The notes under the pieces: generated by a model
The model's database searches: none
What the model saw: only the letters and a program-made list of their open reading frames with translations
What the model was told of the DNA's origin: nothing
Shown here: positions 53,742-57,406 of the stretch, one piece after another
Position numbering within the stretch: position 1 is the stretch's first letter
Layout of the letters: each line of letters starts with the position of its first letter
Program-made: the position numbers and the translations under genes
Assembly (NCBI GenBank): GCA_030731745.1
Contig: JANQTJ010000009.1
Location: 1 to 57,406, forward strand
Reading direction: 5' to 3'
Source: Flaviramulus sp.
GTDB taxonomy: Bacteria > Bacteroidota > Bacteroidia > Flavobacteriales > Flavobacteriaceae
DNA length: 57,406 bases

Positions 53742-54269
53742 TTAGATGGTAAAAGTTCTCTTTTTCTTATGTTCACTTTCATCATAACGTGTAACACATT
53801 CATGATAAATTTTTATGGCTTCTTCAGCATCTCCCCAACCTCCTACATCAACTTTTTTCTTTTCTAAGTCTTTATAAACTTGAAAGAAATGCTCAATTTC
53901 TTTTAATCTATGAGGATTTAAATCAAAAATATCCTTTCGTGTACTCCAAACTGGATCTGAAACTGGAACACAAATAATTTTCTCGTCCGGTCCTTTTTCG
54001 TCAGTCATATGAAACACTCCAATTGGACGAACCTCCATAACAATCATAGGATATGATGGCTCAGTAGATAACACTAAAACATCTAAAGGGTCTTGATCTA
54101 AAGCCAAAGTCTCTGGTATAAACCCATAATCTCCAGGATACATCATTGATGAAAACAAGGTTCTATCAAATCGAATTTTATGTAGTGCAAAGTCGTATTC
54201 GTATTTATTTCTACTTCCTTTTGGAATTTCAATTAAAACATCAAAGGTTAATATTTCATTTTTACTCAT
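53742..54269 (-). CDS. ppa: Inorganic pyrophosphatase, soluble family I
   Basis: 175 residues. Family I signature DQDPLDVLVL with metal-binding Asp residues, preceded by YPGDYGFIPETLAL, and substrate-binding KYEYD near the N-terminus. Cytoplasmic enzyme splitting pyrophosphate to drive biosynthesis. Next to the membrane pyrophosphatase, but separated from it by its own terminator and with its own promoter, so the two are separately expressed. Confidence 0.95.
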   Translation of the reverse strand: MSKNEILTFDVLIEIPKGSRNKYEYDFALHKIRFDRTLFSSMMYPGDYGFIPETLALDQDPLDVLVLSTEPSYPMIVMEVRPIGVFHMTDEKGPDEKIICVPVSDPVWSTRKDIFDLNPHRLKEIEHFFQVYKDLEKKKVDVGGWGDAEEAIKIYHECVTRYDESEHKKKRTFTI

Positions 54270-54294
54270 GATTTATTTGTTTGTATTTGGGGTA

Positions 54295-54325
54295 CAAATG
54301 TACTAAACGCCTCAACAACAAACAA
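54295..54325 (-). promoter_or_regulatory. Promoter of ppa
   Basis: Minus strand TTG (54323-54325), 20 bases, TACATTTG (54295-54302), a perfect Bacteroidetes-type promoter. Start about 20 bases before the ppa ATG. Confidence 0.78.
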
Positions 54326-54530
54326 GGTAAAACCTTTTGTTTTAAAGGATTTTTAAGTGTTTTACCTAAATTAATAGCTTCTTTTCATTAAACTATTTTA
54401 GAAACTTCCAAAAAATAAGTTTTCACTTCCATTTAAACAAAGACAAAATATTTGATTATAATTAAAATACTGATTATCAATACAAATAACTTAATTTTTA
54501 TTAAAGTAAAATTTTTACTCATAATATCAT

Positions 54531-54557
54531 TATATTGTTTCTTCAATTAACAATATA
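54531..54557 (+). promoter_or_regulatory. Hairpin just upstream of the M1 peptidase start
   Basis: TATATTGTT (54531-54539) and AACAATATA (54549-54557) form a perfect 9-bp inverted repeat with a 9-base loop, 11 bases before the ATG. Could be an mRNA 5' stabilising hairpin or an operator. The remainder of the 54326-54530 interval is plain AT-rich DNA without a perfect TAnnTTTG element. Confidence 0.5.
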
Positions 54558-54568
54558 AATAAACCACA

Positions 54569-56803
54569 ATGCGACTAATTTACATCTTACTTGTAACTAT
54601 TTTTTCATTTTCAAATTTTCAAGCGCAAACACAACCATGGAAAGGTAAATTTGAGCCAATTGACAACTTGCTAGCCCCACCAAATAATTACAGAACTGCA
54701 AGTGGTGCTCCAGGAAGGGATTATTGGCTACAAAGAGCAAACTACAAGATAAAAGCAACAATTGATGAAAAAAATAATGTTTTAACAGGTGAAGAAACGA
54801 TAACTTATTTTAATAATTCTCCTGATGATTTAAATTATGTTTGGATGCAATTAGAACAAAATGTTAATAAAAAAGGTAATGAAGATTTTGGAAGCATAAA
54901 CAACAATATAAAAGACTCTATTACAACAAGGCAAATGCAGTTTTTAACCCGAGCTATTAACTTTCCTGCAGGTTATGCTATCAATTATGTGAAAGATGGT
55001 GACGGAAATAACCTAAAAACTATGGTTAATAATACCATGATGAAAGTTAAATTAAATAGCGTTTTGAAATCAGGTGAATCTACCACTATATCAATCTCAT
55101 GGTCTTACCCTATTACAGACAGAAGTATGTTTTTATTATCAAGAGAGGGTTACGAATATTTCCCTGAAGATGATAATACAGTTTACCTTATAGCACATTG
55201 GTTTCCTAGAATGGCAGTTTATAATGATACTGAAGGATGGCAAAATCAACAATTTCAAAAACTTGGAGAGTTTGCCCTAGAGTTTGGAGATTATGAAGTT
55301 GAAATTACTGTACCAGAAGATCATATCGTAGCATCTACAGGAATGCTTTTAAATGAAGCATCTGTTTTAACAAAAACACAACAAAAACGATTTGCCGAAG
55401 CTAAAAAATCTTTTGATAAACCAGTACTGATTATCACTAAAGAAGAAGCTGAAGTTAATGAAAAACAAAAAGCTACTAAACTAAAAACATGGAAATTTAA
55501 CGCATCCAATGTTAGAGATTTTGCATTTGCGTCTTCAAGAAAATTTATATGGGATGCCCAAGCAGTAAAACTACCTACCAATACCGTTATGGCTATGTCT
55601 TTTTATCCAAAAGAAGGATTGCCAGTTTGGGAAGAAGAATCAACAAAAGCCGTTATGCACGCCTTAGAAGTTTACTCTGAAGCTACTTTTGACTACCCAT
55701 ATCCTGTTGCTATTTCTGTTAACACCTCAAACATAGGTATGGAATTCCCAATGATTAGTTTTAATGGTGGACGACCAAAAAACGGAAAAATAAGTGATGG
55801 CGCGAAGGCTGGCATGATAGGAACTATTATACATGAAGTTGGCCATAACTGGTTTCCTATGATAGTAAACTCTGATGAACGTAAATGGATGTGGATGGAC
55901 GAAGGCTTAAATACATTTTTACATCAACGAACAGTTGCAGAACGTTACCCAAATTTTAATAGTGTAACTCCTAAAAGCATTGTGCCTTTTATGAGTGGAG
56001 ATACTAATATTTTACGCCCTATAATGACCACCTCAGACAATGAATTATTTAATCAATTTGGAGCTAATTTTTATTTAAAACCCACCGTTGGACTTCAGAT
56101 GTTACGAAACTCCATTATTGGCAAAGAACTATTTGATGAAGCTTTTAAAGAATATGCTAACAGATGGAAATACAAACACCCGAACCCTTCAGATTTATTC
56201 AGAACACTTGAAGATGCAACAGCTACAGATTTAGATTGGTTTATTAGGGGTTGGTTTTTTACTACCGAAAAAGTTGATATGGAACTTAGCAATGTTAAAT
56301 GGTTTAAAGTTTTTGAAGAAAACTCAAATATTGAAGACCAAAACAAATCATCTAAAATAAAAGTAGCCGTAAATGAAAAAAGTGCAAATGCTGAAGCTAA
56401 AGATTTTAGAGATGGACCCGAGGTTATCACTATGGCAGACACACCTGATGCAGCTTACGGACAATTTTTATCTAGAATGGACGACAAAGAAGTTAGAAAA
56501 CAACTTACTGGAAAAAATATTTATGAAATTTCAGTGAAAAATGTTGGAGGCTTAGTTATGCCCATAAGTATTGAATGGATTTTTACAGATGGAAGCTCAG
56601 AAATTGATACTCTACCTGCTGAAGTTTGGCGAAGAAATGAATATGAAATTAAGCATACTTTTATAAAAGAGAAAGAAGTAAGTAAAGTGAATTTAGACCC
56701 AAATTTTGAATTTGCCGATACAAATATGATGAATAATGGTTTCCCAAAAACTGAAACAAAATCAGAATTTGATAGCTTTAAAGAAAAAAAGAAAGGTAAT
56801 TAA
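54569..56803 (+). CDS. M1 family metallopeptidase (aminopeptidase)
   Basis: 744 residues. Signal peptide ending NFQAQ, gluzincin domain with GMEFPM (exopeptidase motif, variant of GAMEN) and the zinc site HEVGHNWFPM with the third ligand Glu exactly at HEXXH-x18-E (WMDEGLNTF). A beta-rich C-terminal region follows. Secreted zinc aminopeptidase, periplasmic or surface. Monocistronic as far as can be seen, with a hairpin before the start and one after the stop. Confidence 0.92.
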   Translation: MRLIYILLVTIFSFSNFQAQTQPWKGKFEPIDNLLAPPNNYRTASGAPGRDYWLQRANYKIKATIDEKNNVLTGEETITYFNNSPDDLNYVWMQLEQNVNKKGNEDFGSINNNIKDSITTRQMQFLTRAINFPAGYAINYVKDGDGNNLKTMVNNTMMKVKLNSVLKSGESTTISISWSYPITDRSMFLLSREGYEYFPEDDNTVYLIAHWFPRMAVYNDTEGWQNQQFQKLGEFALEFGDYEVEITVPEDHIVASTGMLLNEASVLTKTQQKRFAEAKKSFDKPVLIITKEEAEVNEKQKATKLKTWKFNASNVRDFAFASSRKFIWDAQAVKLPTNTVMAMSFYPKEGLPVWEEESTKAVMHALEVYSEATFDYPYPVAISVNTSNIGMEFPMISFNGGRPKNGKISDGAKAGMIGTIIHEVGHNWFPMIVNSDERKWMWMDEGLNTFLHQRTVAERYPNFNSVTPKSIVPFMSGDTNILRPIMTTSDNELFNQFGANFYLKPTVGLQMLRNSIIGKELFDEAFKEYANRWKYKHPNPSDLFRTLEDATATDLDWFIRGWFFTTEKVDMELSNVKWFKVFEENSNIEDQNKSSKIKVAVNEKSANAEAKDFRDGPEVITMADTPDAAYGQFLSRMDDKEVRKQLTGKNIYEISVKNVGGLVMPISIEWIFTDGSSEIDTLPAEVWRRNEYEIKHTFIKEKEVSKVNLDPNFEFADTNMMNNGFPKTETKSEFDSFKEKKKGN

Positions 56804-56879
56804 TTTTAATTATAAATAAAATCAAGCTTAAAATTATTTAATATTTATATAAATAAATTAAATTTAAAAGGTGAAAAAA

Positions 56880-56909
56880 CTAAAACCCATGATATCTCAT
56901 GGGTTTTAG
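56880..56909 (+). terminator. Probable terminator of the M1 peptidase gene
   Basis: Perfect 13-bp stem CTAAAACCCATGA / TCATGGGTTTTAG with loop TATC, 77 bases after the stop codon. The T run is inside the stem rather than after it, so efficiency is uncertain. Confidence 0.6.
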
Positions 56910-57406
56910 CACTACTTTAACTAATTTAAACTTAACTAACTTCCAAATAAATTAAAATAATAACTTTTCATAGCAATTTTTTTTATTTGAAATAAAAACT
57001 AACTTTTGAGTAAAAATAGTTTATTAAATTGATTTATTATTATTTATATTTTTTATTAAAATAATAAATTTTATTTATTAATATTTTTTTAAAAAATAGA
57101 TTTCAATCTGTTTAAAAAAAATCAAACCTTCAAAATTAAAAATTTAAACTTTCAATTATTACTGCACAATTTTTTAAATCAAATAGTTAGAATTCAAATA
57201 AACTAAAAGGTAATTGAACAACTTAAAAACACCAATAACCGAAAATCAAAAAAAATCAAAAGGAAAAAAGCGAAATCTTTAGACAAGCTAATAATCACCA
57301 ATTATAATGCTATAAGAGATTGAATTTAATTCTCACAAAAGTTTAATTACTAAACAAGGTTTTTTTAATTAAAACCTTAATTTTTATAACTATTTCAAAA
57401 ATAAAA
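56910..57406. other. AT-rich end region without recognisable gene
   Basis: About 500 bases of very AT-rich sequence with many A and T runs. I see no open frame of useful length, no RNA gene and no perfect promoter element. It probably is the upstream region of a gene beyond the window. Confidence 0.6.

Overview
The window is AT-rich chromosomal DNA from a member of the Bacteroidetes, most likely a marine Flavobacteriaceae. The supporting signs are TonB-dependent receptors, three GLPGLI-family proteins, promoters of the Bacteroidetes type (TTG, about 20 bp, TAnnTTTG), weak or absent Shine-Dalgarno sequences, membrane pyrophosphatase and many small lipoproteins. I see no transposase, integrase, phage gene or CRISPR array. 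The genus is not identifiable from the sequence alone.

Region 1 (about 0.1-10.9 kb, minus strand) is one very compact eleven-gene operon for arginine and proline synthesis from glutamate: GNAT acyltransferase, argG, argC, proC, argD, proA, proB, argF', argB, argE, argH. The carbamoyltransferase is the acylornithine type. Its specificity position (residue 90) is Ala, which argues for N-succinylated rather than N-acetylated intermediates. The intergenic DNA upstream holds two inverted repeats and an unexplained GC-rich block.

Region 2 (11.4-25.7 kb) is a carbohydrate locus in two divergent arms around an AraC regulator. The left arm has a DUF1080 lipoprotein, two xylose-isomerase-like TIM barrels, a Gfo/Idh/MocA oxidoreductase and an MFS sugar transporter. 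The right arm has a GMC oxidoreductase with its Tat-exported small subunit, a second DUF1080 lipoprotein and a Tat-exported Gfo/Idh/MocA oxidoreductase. A TMEM220-like membrane protein and an orphan TonB receptor follow. There is no classical glycoside hydrolase. The content fits an oxidative 3-keto-glycoside pathway: oxidise C3, cleave by DUF1080, isomerise or reduce, import.

Region 3 (25.7-37.9 kb) holds an azurin-like cupredoxin, a GapN-type dehydrogenase and the isoleucine/valine operon ilvD-ilvB-ilvN-ilvC-ilvA. Divergent to it is metK behind a SAM-II riboswitch with a striking possible alternative pairing, then a TtcA-like tRNA thiolase and tRNA-Tyr.

Region 4 (37.9-46.1 kb) joins an outer-membrane barrel, three GLPGLI proteins and a small secreted protein to a divergently transcribed histidine kinase/response regulator pair. 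Between them lie three perfect 10-bp-phased GTTAAC repeats, the likely operator. This looks like a self-contained envelope regulon of unknown function and, with the 3-keto locus, is the best candidate for undescribed biology.

Region 5 (46.1-57.4 kb) carries an unknown secreted protein, a deoxynucleoside kinase, an S9 peptidase, an App1-like phosphatase, a membrane pyrophosphatase with an unusual 89-residue tail, a soluble pyrophosphatase and an M1 aminopeptidase. The last 500 bases show no gene.
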